A DNA stretch of 14,105 nucleotides from Ruminococcus sp. CAG:382 (GCA_000433115.1 FR892215.1:1-14105); one strand, 5' to 3'. Counted from the stretch's first letter, positions 1 through 7,181 are shown. Numbers and translations are program-made. Notes: a model not told the origin generated them from the letters alone.

Positions 1-210
1 GAGGGTGGCTGGATCGTTCCCGAAAACAACATTATACCATGCGGAAATGTACCTAAATCGGCTCTTTTCGGACATGAACGGATTTTTGCGGGTTTTGCGG
101 TTGAAAACGTCGGCGGCTATGCCGGAGATGCGGTATTTGTACGCGCCGTGCAGAGAAGCGACGGCACGCTTGAATTCCTGCCGTTTCCGGATCAAAACAC
201 GACAATCTGA
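1..210 (+). CDS. C-terminal end of an unrecognised protein (partial)
   Basis: Reading frame 1 is open from the first base to a TGA at 208-210 and gives 69 residues of protein-like sequence, starting EGGWIVPENN and ending PFPDQNTTI. An overlapping ORF in frame 2 (5-235) has an Arg/Leu-rich, low-plausibility composition and runs past the ribosome binding site of tcdA, so frame 1 is taken as the real gene. The fragment is rich in Gly, Val, Phe and Ala (for example GHERIFAGFAVENVGGYAGD), which suggests a beta-rich fold. It has no membrane segment and no motif I can assign to a family. It ends 21 nt before tcdA on the same strand, so the two are probably co-transcribed. The function is unknown; the rest of the gene lies upstream of the window. 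Confidence 0.75.
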   Translation, partial: EGGWIVPENNIIPCGNVPKSALFGHERIFAGFAVENVGGYAGDAVFVRAVQRSDGTLEFLPFPDQNTTI

Positions 211-231
211 ATTTTTAAGCGGAGTTGATAT

Positions 232-951
232 ATGATAAATCAGTTTTCGAGAACAGAGCTGCTCTTCGGAAGAGAAGCGATGGAGAAGCTTGCGGAGTCA
301 CGTGTTGCGGTGTTCGGGATCGGCGGTGTGGGAGGTTATACGGTGGAAGCGCTTGCGCGTTCCGGTGTGGGGGCGCTTGATCTGATCGACAGCGACACCG
401 TCAGCATCACGAACATCAACCGTCAGATTATTGCAACACTGGATACTGTCGGTAAATACAAGGTTGATGTTGCGGCGGAGCGTGTGCGTTCGATCAATCC
501 GGATTGCATTGTAAAAACATACAAAACCTTTTATCTGCCCGAGACAGAAGATGTGTTTGACTTCACGGAGTACGACTATATTGTTGATGCGATCGACACT
601 GTAACGGGCAAGCTCGCACTTGTCGTGAACGCAAAAAAAACGTGCACACCCATAATCTGCTCGATGGGAGCAGGCAATAAAACCGATCCCACGGCGTTTC
701 GGGTTGCTGATATATACAAAACATCGGTTTGCCCGCTTGCCAAGGTAATGCGCACAGAATGCCGCAAAAGAAAAATAGACCACCTTAAGGTGGTCTATTC
801 GGAAGAGAAAGCAGCGGTACCTCGCACTGATGTTGAAACAGACAATGCCGCGGGTAAGCGCGTTGTTCCGTCATCAAACGCATTCGTGCCGTCGGTCGTC
901 GGACTTATCATTGGTGGTGAGGTAATCAAGGATCTGATCGGTTGGAAATAG
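232..951 (+). CDS. tcdA: tRNA threonylcarbamoyladenosine dehydratase (TcdA/CsdL family)
   Basis: This is an E1/ThiF-like enzyme of 239 residues, near the usual length for Firmicutes TcdA and shorter than the roughly 268-residue E. coli protein. The family uses ATP to cyclise t6A37 to ct6A in ANN-decoding tRNAs in the cytoplasm. Visible signatures are the nucleotide-binding GIGGVGGY near residue 30, an NRQI motif near residue 64, the SMGAGNKTDPT segment in the middle, CPLAKVMRTECRKR, and the C-terminal SNAFVPSVVGLIIGGEVIKDL typical of the family. The ATG at 232 has GGAG at 221-224 with a 7-nt spacer. It follows the partial upstream gene by 21 nt and converges on the SGNH lipoprotein gene with only 21 nt between the stops. 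No clear rho-independent terminator lies in that gap. A perfect 26-bp palindrome sits inside the coding region (774-799). Confidence 0.93.
   Translation: MINQFSRTELLFGREAMEKLAESRVAVFGIGGVGGYTVEALARSGVGALDLIDSDTVSITNINRQIIATLDTVGKYKVDVAAERVRSINPDCIVKTYKTFYLPETEDVFDFTEYDYIVDAIDTVTGKLALVVNAKKTCTPIICSMGAGNKTDPTAFRVADIYKTSVCPLAKVMRTECRKRKIDHLKVVYSEEKAAVPRTDVETDNAAGKRVVPSSNAFVPSVVGLIIGGEVIKDLIGWK
774..799. repeat. Perfect 26-bp palindrome inside tcdA
   Basis: The left half AATAGACCACCTT is followed directly by its exact reverse complement, centred between 786 and 787. It encodes IDHLKVVY, which fits the conserved KVVYS region of TcdA, so it does not disturb the protein. In RNA it could fold as an 11-bp stem with a TTAA loop. 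No function is known. Confidence 0.9.
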
Positions 952-972
952 GTTTGCGCGATATTTGCTGCA

Positions 973-2787
973 TTATTTTACGATATTTTTTAAGGCTTTT
1001 GTCAGATTTTCTCCGAACAGTCTGCTTCCGGTGGAGTTTGGATGGAGCATTGTATCGGAAAAATATTTTTGCTCAAGCGGCAGCATATCATGGCAGTCGA
1101 TGTATTCAACTCCTAATTCATCGTAACATTCGGCGATGTATTTACTTGTTTCGGAAAGAGTGAAATTGATGCCTTCTTCGCCTGTGCGGCAGAGAGGCAG
1201 AAGACCGAGTATCTTCGCGTCGGGGAAACGCTCGCGCAGTGAGCCGATCATTGATTTCATGCCGTCACGGATGAGCGTTTTGACGTACGCAAAATCCGCG
1301 CTGCCGTCACCGTAATTGTTTGTTCCGTATGCGATGAGAACATAATCGGGCGTGAATCCGTCATAGCTGCCCGCAACCGCGAAGTCTGAGAATATACTGC
1401 CCGAAACAGCCTGATTGAGAACGGTGAGACCGTATGAGCGGGCGACAACCGAGGAATACAACTCGGAGGGGTTTTCCACGGAGTTGCCTTCGGTTATGGA
1501 GTCGCCGAGCATCAGCAACTTTTTTTCATGATATGCCGCATCAAACGATGCACCGTCGCAGAGACGCACTGAAAGAAGACTGAGCGAGAGGCAGGTCGGG
1601 AACCAGAAGGTCAGCCTGTTGCTCCCCTCTTTTCCGGACGGCACTGTGTAAAGCATGCGCACTATATCGTTTTTCGCGACAGTGCGGGTTATGCGTTTGT
1701 CGAAGACGCCGTTCAGATATACGTCGAAGACGCTGTTCCAACCTGTTGCCCAGATGCTGTCTGTCACGCGGAAGGCGATTTCAACCTGCCTTGAATCGGT
1801 GATCAGATCAAGCGTCACACCGCTGTCGGTGGCAGCAAGCGGCATGAATTCGCTTCCCATGTACTGTTCGTGACAAAGTCGCTCGAAATATACGCCCTCT
1901 TCACGGGCGCGGGTAGTGACATATCCGGTGAAGCATCCGGCTTCTATGAGATCTTCAAGCGTTCCGCCGATTTTGTATTCCGGTGATTTTGTGCCGTAAT
2001 AATACAGCGATGAGATCGACACCCTGACACCGTTTCTGATGCGTATCATGAAATCCGTCATTGTGTCAACGGGACAGTGATAGCCGATACTGGCGTCATT
2101 TACGGTTATGTAGCATCTGTCGTGGTCGAATATCAGCTTTATAAGGAATTCCTGAGACGGTTCGAAATCGGCGGCATTCTTTTCAGTGCGTACAAGCTGT
2201 TCGTTGCTGACGCTGTCTGTATAACCGTAAAAACGCAGAGCTTCGCCGTTTTTGCGTGCGCGGAAACGCACCGAATACGGGCTTGACGAATTGTACCAGT
2301 GTCCTTTTTCGGAAAAAGAGAATGTAAGCAGATCATTTGCATCAAGGAATGCATTGTCCGCGGTCGGTGAGAGAGTGTTGAAGCTGATTGTGAAGCCGAT
2401 TATCATGCGTTCTGCCGAAAATGGACTTCCGGGTCTGATCTTCAGCGAGGATGAATTTTCCATTACGATACAGCCGTCAGATTGCGAAACGCTTCCGTCG
2501 GTCACGACTGATTTCGGGAGCGTGGATGCAGTGTCAACGATTTCGCCTTCGTATGTTACGGGATCGCTGTCAGGTATGTATTCAAGGCTCAGATTAATTG
2601 CTTTCGGGTCGATTTTTCCGTGTGACGGCGAATATTCGGAAATTTCTTCGCTTTGAGCGGGCACCGAATCCGAAACGATATTTTGCTCCGACGATGTCGG
2701 AACTTCGGAATTTACTTTACCTGTACCGCAGGCAGAGAGTGAGAACAATGCGGAGAAAACAATAAGCAGTGACAATGTTCTTTTCAT
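973..2787 (-). CDS. Lipoprotein with N-terminal beta domains and C-terminal SGNH/GDSL esterase domain
   Basis: This is a predicted surface lipoprotein of 604 residues. The signal peptide begins MKRTLSLLIV and ends in a lipobox (LSAC) with the lipidated Cys at 20. A Ser/Glu-rich linker runs to about residue 60. Residues ~80-265 look like a beta-sandwich domain, and ~290-415 resemble the jelly-roll found ahead of SGNH domains in CE2-type carbohydrate esterases. The SGNH hydrolase domain starts near 423: LGDSITEG with the nucleophile Ser430, GTNN at 488-491 (block III) and DTMLHPN with Asp578 and His582 (block V). These residues suggest deacetylation or ester cleavage on a polysaccharide outside the cell; the substrate is not visible. 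I chose the ATG at 2787 because AGAGGG lies 6 nt upstream, the lipoprotein signal starts there, and an upstream in-frame ATG at 2847 falls in the -35 box. The gene appears monocistronic. Confidence 0.88.
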   Translation of the reverse strand: MKRTLSLLIVFSALFSLSACGTGKVNSEVPTSSEQNIVSDSVPAQSEEISEYSPSHGKIDPKAINLSLEYIPDSDPVTYEGEIVDTASTLPKSVVTDGSVSQSDGCIVMENSSSLKIRPGSPFSAERMIIGFTISFNTLSPTADNAFLDANDLLTFSFSEKGHWYNSSSPYSVRFRARKNGEALRFYGYTDSVSNEQLVRTEKNAADFEPSQEFLIKLIFDHDRCYITVNDASIGYHCPVDTMTDFMIRIRNGVRVSISSLYYYGTKSPEYKIGGTLEDLIEAGCFTGYVTTRAREEGVYFERLCHEQYMGSEFMPLAATDSGVTLDLITDSRQVEIAFRVTDSIWATGWNSVFDVYLNGVFDKRITRTVAKNDIVRMLYTVPSGKEGSNRLTFWFPTCLSLSLLSVRLCDGASFDAAYHEKKLLMLGDSITEGNSVENPSELYSSVVARSYGLTVLNQAVSGSIFSDFAVAGSYDGFTPDYVLIAYGTNNYGDGSADFAYVKTLIRDGMKSMIGSLRERFPDAKILGLLPLCRTGEEGINFTLSETSKYIAECYDELGVEYIDCHDMLPLEQKYFSDTMLHPNSTGSRLFGENLTKALKNIVK

Positions 2788-2818
2788 ATGAAGCCCTCTT
2801 TCGTGGTTTGTGTAATCG

Positions 2819-2847
2819 ATTATATCATCGGCAATGCGCCGTGTCAA
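2819..2847 (-). promoter_or_regulatory. Sigma-A promoter of the SGNH lipoprotein gene
   Basis: Read on the minus strand, TTGACA (2842-2847) and TATAAT (2819-2824) are separated by exactly 17 bp, both matching the vegetative consensus at 6 of 6 positions. Transcription would start near 2812, giving a leader of about 25 nt before the ATG at 2787. Confidence 0.85.
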
Positions 2848-2868
2848 TAAATAAAAAGGAAAAAAGAA

Positions 2869-3420
2869 ATGATTGAACTTTATGACGGACGCCCCGTGAA
2901 TACTTCGGGACGCGCAAAAAAAGAAACAGCTGTTTATGATCTGCTCGACTCACTCGGAATTAAATATAAGCGCGCCGATCACGAAGCTGCTTATACGATG
3001 GAGGCGTGCGCAGAAATCGACAGATTGCTTGCGCCTGCGGTCATATGTAAAAACCTGTTTCTCTGCAATTCGCAGAAAACAAGATTTTACCTGCTTATGA
3101 TTCGCGAAGACAAGAAGTTCCGTACAAAGGAGATATCGGCTCAGATAGGAAGCCCGCGTTTGTCATTTGCGCCGGAAGAATATATGAAAGAGAACCTTGA
3201 CATAACTCCGGGGTCTGTCAGCGTTATGGGACTTATGAATGATACCGAAAATTGCGTTCAGCTTCTGATCGATGAAGATATTCTTGCGTCGGAACTTGTC
3301 GGATGCCACCCATGTGTAAATACGTCGAGCCTCAGTTTCAGGGTACGTGATCTGATCGATGTGTTTCTTCCTGCTGTAGGACACAGTTATATCACCGTCA
3401 GATTGAGTGAAGAAGCATGA
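2869..3420 (+). CDS. YbaK/ProXp-type prolyl-tRNA deacylase (PrdX-like)
   Basis: This is a 183-residue YbaK/EbsC-fold protein of the ProX/PrdX type. Members hydrolyse mischarged aminoacyl-tRNA, typically Ala-tRNA(Pro) or Cys-tRNA(Pro), in trans. The features seen are an N-terminal helical part (LLDSLGIKYKRADHEAAYTME), the conserved lysine of the active pocket in VICKNLFLCN (Lys61), and the C-terminal GCHPCVNTSSL motif (145-155) characteristic of PrdX-like proteins. Whether Ala or Cys is the edited residue cannot be read from sequence alone. The ATG at 2869 has AAAAGGA at 2854-2860. The gene is divergent from the SGNH lipoprotein gene, and its stop overlaps the start of the next gene as ATGA, which implies translational coupling. 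I could not find a convincing promoter in the roughly 80-bp divergent region on this strand. Confidence 0.9.
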   Translation: MIELYDGRPVNTSGRAKKETAVYDLLDSLGIKYKRADHEAAYTMEACAEIDRLLAPAVICKNLFLCNSQKTRFYLLMIREDKKFRTKEISAQIGSPRLSFAPEEYMKENLDITPGSVSVMGLMNDTENCVQLLIDEDILASELVGCHPCVNTSSLSFRVRDLIDVFLPAVGHSYITVRLSEEA

Positions 3421-4139
3421 TACGTCGTCTTGAAACGGATTACGGCATCATTGAATATGAGCTTGAAATCAAAAAAGTGAAAAACATCAACTTGCGTGTG
3501 CGTCCCGATATGACTGTGCATGTTTCGGCAAACAGACGCACTTCAACAAGAACGATCGACGATTTTGTGCGTTCAAAGGCAGAAATGATAACAACTGCAA
3601 TTGCAGAAATGCGCGAAAAAAATAAAAAGCTGCCGCAGCAGGCGGGAATCGAAAACGGATGTGTGATGAATATTTTCGGAAGTCCGTTTGCACTTTGCGT
3701 TGATGCCGGCAATAAGAACTGTGTCACTGCTGACGGAAGCAGACTGCATCTGACTGTGACCGACCCATGTGACAGTGAACTGAAGAAAAAAGTACTGAGG
3801 ACGTATCTTGAGAGCGTTTGCAGAAATGTTGTGGAAAATATGTGCCACGACTTTCACAAAGCATATTTTGAACCGCTCGGGATAAGCTTTCCGGCATTGA
3901 AATTCCGGCTTATGAAGTCAAGGTGGGGAAGCTGTCAGCCGCAAAACGGTGTGCTGACTTTCAATTACGCGCTGCTGAATGTACCGGACGATTGTGTCTT
4001 CTATGTTGTCGCGCACGAATTCACTCATTTCCTTCATCCGGATCATTCGAAAAGGTTTTACGCACAGCTTGAAAAATATGTCCCGGACTGGAAGGAAAAA
4101 CGCGAGAGGATGAAGTATTGCTCAACGTCACTTTTGTAA
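3417..4139 (+). CDS. YgjP/DUF45-type zinc metallopeptidase
   Basis: This is a 240-residue putative metal-dependent hydrolase of the YgjP-like M48-related family (DUF45). The C-terminal zinc site is HEFTH at 200-204 with His210 in the following DHS as the probable third ligand, and the family motif SRWGSCQPQNGVLTFNY lies at 168-184. The C-terminus PDWKEKRERMK also fits. The N-terminal part (about 1-120) carries the usual beta-rich region, with KNINLRVRPDMTVHVSA and then a helix rich in Lys and Glu. There is no signal peptide, so it is probably cytoplasmic. The physiological substrate of the family is not established. Its start overlaps the deacylase stop by 4 nt (ATGA), so both are made from one mRNA, which ends at the terminator directly downstream. 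Confidence 0.88.
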   Translation: MIRRLETDYGIIEYELEIKKVKNINLRVRPDMTVHVSANRRTSTRTIDDFVRSKAEMITTAIAEMREKNKKLPQQAGIENGCVMNIFGSPFALCVDAGNKNCVTADGSRLHLTVTDPCDSELKKKVLRTYLESVCRNVVENMCHDFHKAYFEPLGISFPALKFRLMKSRWGSCQPQNGVLTFNYALLNVPDDCVFYVVAHEFTHFLHPDHSKRFYAQLEKYVPDWKEKRERMKYCSTSLL

Positions 4140-4146
4140 TGAATGC

Positions 4147-4181
4147 AAAAGTGAGGATCCCGTCAGAAAATCCTCACTTTT
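4147..4181. terminator. Bidirectional rho-independent terminator
   Basis: A 12-bp perfect stem pairs AAAAGTGAGGAT (4147-4158) with its complement at 4170-4181 around an 11-nt loop. The stem ends in a run of T on both strands, and the hairpin sits between two converging genes: the metallopeptidase stop at 4139 and the DUF4838 gene stop at 4190-4192. It can therefore end transcripts from both sides. Confidence 0.9.
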
Positions 4182-4189
4182 GATTTTAA

Positions 4190-5986
4190 TCAGCTCAGAT
4201 GCTCTGCAACTGTTTTATACCAATATGCAAGCTGATTGTCTATTCTTTGCTGCTCGGTCGCAGTGCATTCGGGCTTTATTTCTTCGATTGCTTTTGCAAT
4301 CTCGTTGATGTAATGAGTATATGTATAAAGCGGATCGGCATAACTGTTATAGACCTGATTGACATACGGCGGGACCCATGTCATGCTGTATTCTTCGCAG
4401 TATTCACTTGCATCGGCGAGTTTTTTGTAGTAGTCAAACATAATCCCGGCGGCTTTTCCGAACAGCTTGTCACAGGCATCACGCAGTAATTCTTCGCCCG
4501 TTTTTGAGTTGTCCCAGGACAGCTTTGCCGCAACATACCAGAGCGGCCATCTCAGCTCAAATGAGGTATCGTCCTCAAGATATGACTTCGCAGGTCCCTG
4601 GTCGTAGAAAACATATTTCACACCGAGTTCGTCATATACCGCCTGGTCACGTGAGGCAACATTTCCCTTGACCCACGGAACATACTGCCACTCGGCGCGA
4701 CCGGCGGAAATACAGTTCCATTCCCAGACCGAAACGTTTTTGCAGCTTGTTTTTTCAATCCATCTGCGCGCGTTTTCACGCCAGGAACAGTCATATCTGT
4801 TTCTGGTGATGGTGTCCTTGCCCTTTTTGAAATAATCGGTGTCAAGTGCACGCGTCAGGCTGGCTTCGCGGCAGAGCATAAGCTCCACATTCGGTTCAAG
4901 TGCGACATTGTTTGTCGGCGGGGTGTACATCATATGATACATGTAGATCTGGAGTGACCGCTCGGGATATTTTTCTGCAACCTGCTTTGCGACCTTATTT
5001 GCAAAGCTGACATAAACGTCGGAAACGTTGCCGAGTGAGGTGCAGCGTTCGCATTCGCAGTAATGTTCATCCCAGCCGTCGTTTGCGGCAATTGTCATGG
5101 AAACGGTGTTCGGGTTCTTGTCAAAGAATTCGATCAGCTTTTGAGAAACGTAGGATGCAAACTCGTCGTTTGAATAGCAGAACTGGAAATAATCATGTGG
5201 CGCGGGGTTCCGGCTGCCGTCCGTGTAGGCGTACCAGTCCGGATGCTCGGAATACATATCTGCGGGTGCGATCTGATAAAGCCAGTGACCGGTAAGCGAT
5301 CCTTCACCACCGAGATACCATCGGCTCGAAACGTCGTATTTGCTTTCGTATGCGCGTGTTATACGCGACGTGTAATGCGGCTTGTGATCGATATCGATAT
5401 CGGTGAGATCGATTGTTTCAAGAGATGGGACGACCTCCCAGAGCTCGCCGTTTCCGTACCAGCCGCAGCCGATATACTCAAGGAGCATATTTGCGGCATA
5501 CTGTGTACCGTTGTATGGGCCGTCGTCGTTACCGAACACTATGAGAGAATCGGCGGTGTTTCTGACGATGACCCGTTCTCCTCCGGGAAAACCGGTCGGC
5601 TTTTCGACGCCTGCCGCATCGGTCAGGGACGAACGTCCGACGAGAATATGTTTGAAATCGTCAGTCATCTTGTTGTCTGTGACGACCGAGGGCTTTTTGC
5701 CGACGATTTTGTATATGTATCCGGCAAGGTCGGCAGCTGCTGCCTGCTCTTTTTCGGTTGCATCTTCGCCGATTACAATATCTACGCAAAGCTCACCGTT
5801 TTTTGCGATGAAAAAGCCGGGTTCCTTCATTGGTTTTGTTGACTCCTCTGCCGAAATATCCGATGATTGATCGTTGCTTGTCGAAGTGTTTCCGTCTGTG
5901 TTGCCGCAGGATGCGAGAAGCGGCGCCAGTGCCACAAGTGATGCGATGAGAAGGAAAGCGACGCGAAAAATGTTTCTTTTCTTCAT
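4190..5986 (-). CDS. DUF4838-domain lipoprotein, glycoside-hydrolase-like
   Basis: This is a surface lipoprotein of 598 residues. The signal peptide starts MKKRNIFRVA and ends in the lipobox LASC with Cys27 lipidated, followed by a Ser/Thr/Asp-rich linker. Residues ~65-170 resemble the alpha-glucuronidase/GH20-type N-terminal accessory domain (AAADLAGYIYKIVGKKP, ILVGRSS). Residues ~205-470 form the DUF4838 region, with the hallmark NDGWDEHYCECERC at 302-315, whose three Cys lie in a CxCxxC pattern. The rest is helical and rich in aromatics. The domain is usually assigned to carbohydrate-active proteins, but catalytic residues and substrate are not established, so a polysaccharide-binding or -cleaving role is inferred. 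The start at 5986 is chosen because GGAGA lies 6 nt upstream; the in-frame ATG at 6031 lies upstream of the -10 box. The gene is monocistronic between its promoter and the shared terminator. Confidence 0.87.
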   Translation of the reverse strand: MKKRNIFRVAFLLIASLVALAPLLASCGNTDGNTSTSNDQSSDISAEESTKPMKEPGFFIAKNGELCVDIVIGEDATEKEQAAAADLAGYIYKIVGKKPSVVTDNKMTDDFKHILVGRSSLTDAAGVEKPTGFPGGERVIVRNTADSLIVFGNDDGPYNGTQYAANMLLEYIGCGWYGNGELWEVVPSLETIDLTDIDIDHKPHYTSRITRAYESKYDVSSRWYLGGEGSLTGHWLYQIAPADMYSEHPDWYAYTDGSRNPAPHDYFQFCYSNDEFASYVSQKLIEFFDKNPNTVSMTIAANDGWDEHYCECERCTSLGNVSDVYVSFANKVAKQVAEKYPERSLQIYMYHMMYTPPTNNVALEPNVELMLCREASLTRALDTDYFKKGKDTITRNRYDCSWRENARRWIEKTSCKNVSVWEWNCISAGRAEWQYVPWVKGNVASRDQAVYDELGVKYVFYDQGPAKSYLEDDTSFELRWPLWYVAAKLSWDNSKTGEELLRDACDKLFGKAAGIMFDYYKKLADASEYCEEYSMTWVPPYVNQVYNSYADPLYTYTHYINEIAKAIEEIKPECTATEQQRIDNQLAYWYKTVAEHLS

Positions 5987-6013
5987 TGTTGTTCTCCATG
6001 CGTTGATATTCAT

Positions 6014-6042
6014 ATTATATATGCGATGCACGGTATTGTCAA
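6014..6042 (-). promoter_or_regulatory. Sigma-A promoter of the DUF4838 lipoprotein gene
   Basis: On the minus strand TTGACA (6037-6042) and TATAAT (6014-6019) are 17 bp apart, an exact consensus in both boxes. Transcription should begin near 6007, about 20 nt before the ATG at 5986. Confidence 0.87.
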
Positions 6043-6063
6043 CTAATTATTTTTGCAAACCAC

Positions 6064-6092
6064 TTGATTATCGCTTTAATATGGTATATAAT
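6064..6092 (+). promoter_or_regulatory. Sigma-A promoter of the YerC operon
   Basis: TTGATT (6064-6069) and TATAAT (6087-6092) are separated by 17 bp. The -10 box is exact and the -35 box matches 4 of 6. Transcription would start near 6099, leaving a leader of roughly 57 nt. The leader contains a short GGGA/TCCC stem around 6115-6128. The promoter lies back to back with that of the DUF4838 gene, the -35 boxes being about 21 bp apart. Confidence 0.82.
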
Positions 6093-6155
6093 TAACACAT
6101 TACAGGTGATAACGGGGATGTGTGTCCCTGCGCCGGAAAATATCAGAGGATGGCA

Positions 6156-6443
6156 ATGATAGAACGTATCAAATCAGAACATACCGATAAGCTCTGTAAG
6201 GCTATTGCATCAATAAAAACCGTTGATGAAGCATATCGTTTTCTTGACGACCTTTGCACCCTCAGCGAGATTGAGGAAATGAGCAAGCGACTGAATGCCG
6301 CCGAGATGCTTCGCGAAGGTGTGACGTACAACGAAATTGCCGCTCTGACCGGGCTTTCTACCGCGACGATCACACGGGTGAACCGTGCACTGAGATTCGG
6401 AAGCGACGGATATCATATGGTGCTCGAAAGGATTCAGAGATGA
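6156..6443 (+). CDS. yerC: YerC/YecD-family TrpR-like DNA-binding protein
   Basis: This is a 95-residue helical protein of the TrpR superfamily, YerC/YecD group. The helix-turn-helix lies at about 57-79 (NEIAALTGLSTATITRVNRAL), preceded by TLSEIEEMSKRLNAAEMLREG, which is the typical dimer-core sequence of the group. It presumably binds an operator as a dimer; neither ligand nor target is known for most members. I chose the ATG at 6156 because AGAGGA (6145-6150) is 5 nt upstream. The ATG at 6150 overlaps that ribosome binding site, and an even earlier ATG at 6120 would add a non-conserved N-terminus. The gene is first in its operon and its stop overlaps the methyltransferase start by ATGA. Confidence 0.9.
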   Translation: MIERIKSEHTDKLCKAIASIKTVDEAYRFLDDLCTLSEIEEMSKRLNAAEMLREGVTYNEIAALTGLSTATITRVNRALRFGSDGYHMVLERIQR

Positions 6444-7177
6444 ATCCTTTTCAAGTGCTTGCACATAAATACGATATTTTCAACGCAGCCGATATTCCGG
6501 CTTATGTTGAATTCATCAGAAAAGCCTTTGAGAAGGCCGATATCGACGTCAGGGAAGTGCTTGATGTCGGATGCGGCACCGGTGTCATAACCGTCCGGCT
6601 TGCGGAGCTTGGGTACGATATGACGGGAGTGGACGCGTCGTCGGAAATGCTTGATGAGTGCCGCCGAAAAAAGGGAAGCGAAGGAATTCTGCTTCTCATG
6701 CAGGATATGCGTCACATGGACCTGTACGGAACGGTTCAGGCTGCGGTATGTACTTTCGACTCGCTGAATTATCTTTCGACGGCGGATGATCTGAAATCGG
6801 TCTTTGCTTCCGTTTCGCTGTTTATGGAAGCGAGCGGTATATTCGTGTTTGATGTTAACACAAAGTACGCATATGAGAACGTATACGGCGATAACTGCTA
6901 TGTCTGCGAGGACGGCGGAGATATGCTTGTATGGCAGAATTTCTATTCGAAAAGCAGCAGACGGTGCAGGTTTGTGCTGACGCTTTTTGAGGAAAAAAAC
7001 GGGTCGTACGTGCGCTCCGATGAGGTTCAGACGGAAAAGTATTTTTCCGGCAGAACGATTGCCGGCGCACTTGATAAATGCGGCTTCGACATACTCGGCA
7101 TTTACGGCTCAACGGATATGACGCCGGTTTGTGACGACTCGCCGAAGGCATATTATATTTGCAAAAAACGGGGATGA
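6440..7177 (+). CDS. Class I SAM-dependent methyltransferase
   Basis: This is a 245-residue Rossmann-fold methyltransferase. Motif I is VLDVGCGTGVIT at about 40-51, the acidic ribose-binding residue follows in MTGVDASSEML, and LLLMQDMRHMDL and AVCTFDSLNYL form motifs III-IV. The substrate cannot be deduced; similar proteins in Clostridia are annotated only as generic methyltransferases. The start is the ATG of an ATGA overlap with the upstream regulator gene, and the stop is 4 nt before the Hsp33 start, so all three are very likely one transcript and translationally coupled. No membrane segment or extra domain is seen. Confidence 0.88.
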   Translation: MNPFQVLAHKYDIFNAADIPAYVEFIRKAFEKADIDVREVLDVGCGTGVITVRLAELGYDMTGVDASSEMLDECRRKKGSEGILLLMQDMRHMDLYGTVQAAVCTFDSLNYLSTADDLKSVFASVSLFMEASGIFVFDVNTKYAYENVYGDNCYVCEDGGDMLVWQNFYSKSSRRCRFVLTLFEEKNGSYVRSDEVQTEKYFSGRTIAGALDKCGFDILGIYGSTDMTPVCDDSPKAYYICKKRG

Positions 7178-7181
7178 CAAT

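Noticed and set aside
5..235. 76-residue plus-strand ORF at the window start.
   Set aside because: It lies in frame 2, is rich in Arg and Leu without pattern, and overlaps the tcdA start. Frame 1 is open from base 1 and much more protein-like.
298..783. 161-residue minus-strand ORF opposite tcdA.
   Set aside because: It is an antisense shadow of tcdA; composition and lack of a ribosome binding site are against a real gene.
5387..5402. Repeating ATCGAT-like palindromic stretch.
   Set aside because: It comes from alternating Asp and Ile codons (DIDID) in the DUF4838 gene and needs no extra explanation.
5195..5842. 215-residue plus-strand ORF opposite the DUF4838 gene.
   Set aside because: It is the reverse-strand shadow of a well-supported lipoprotein; no family pattern and no promoter or ribosome binding site.
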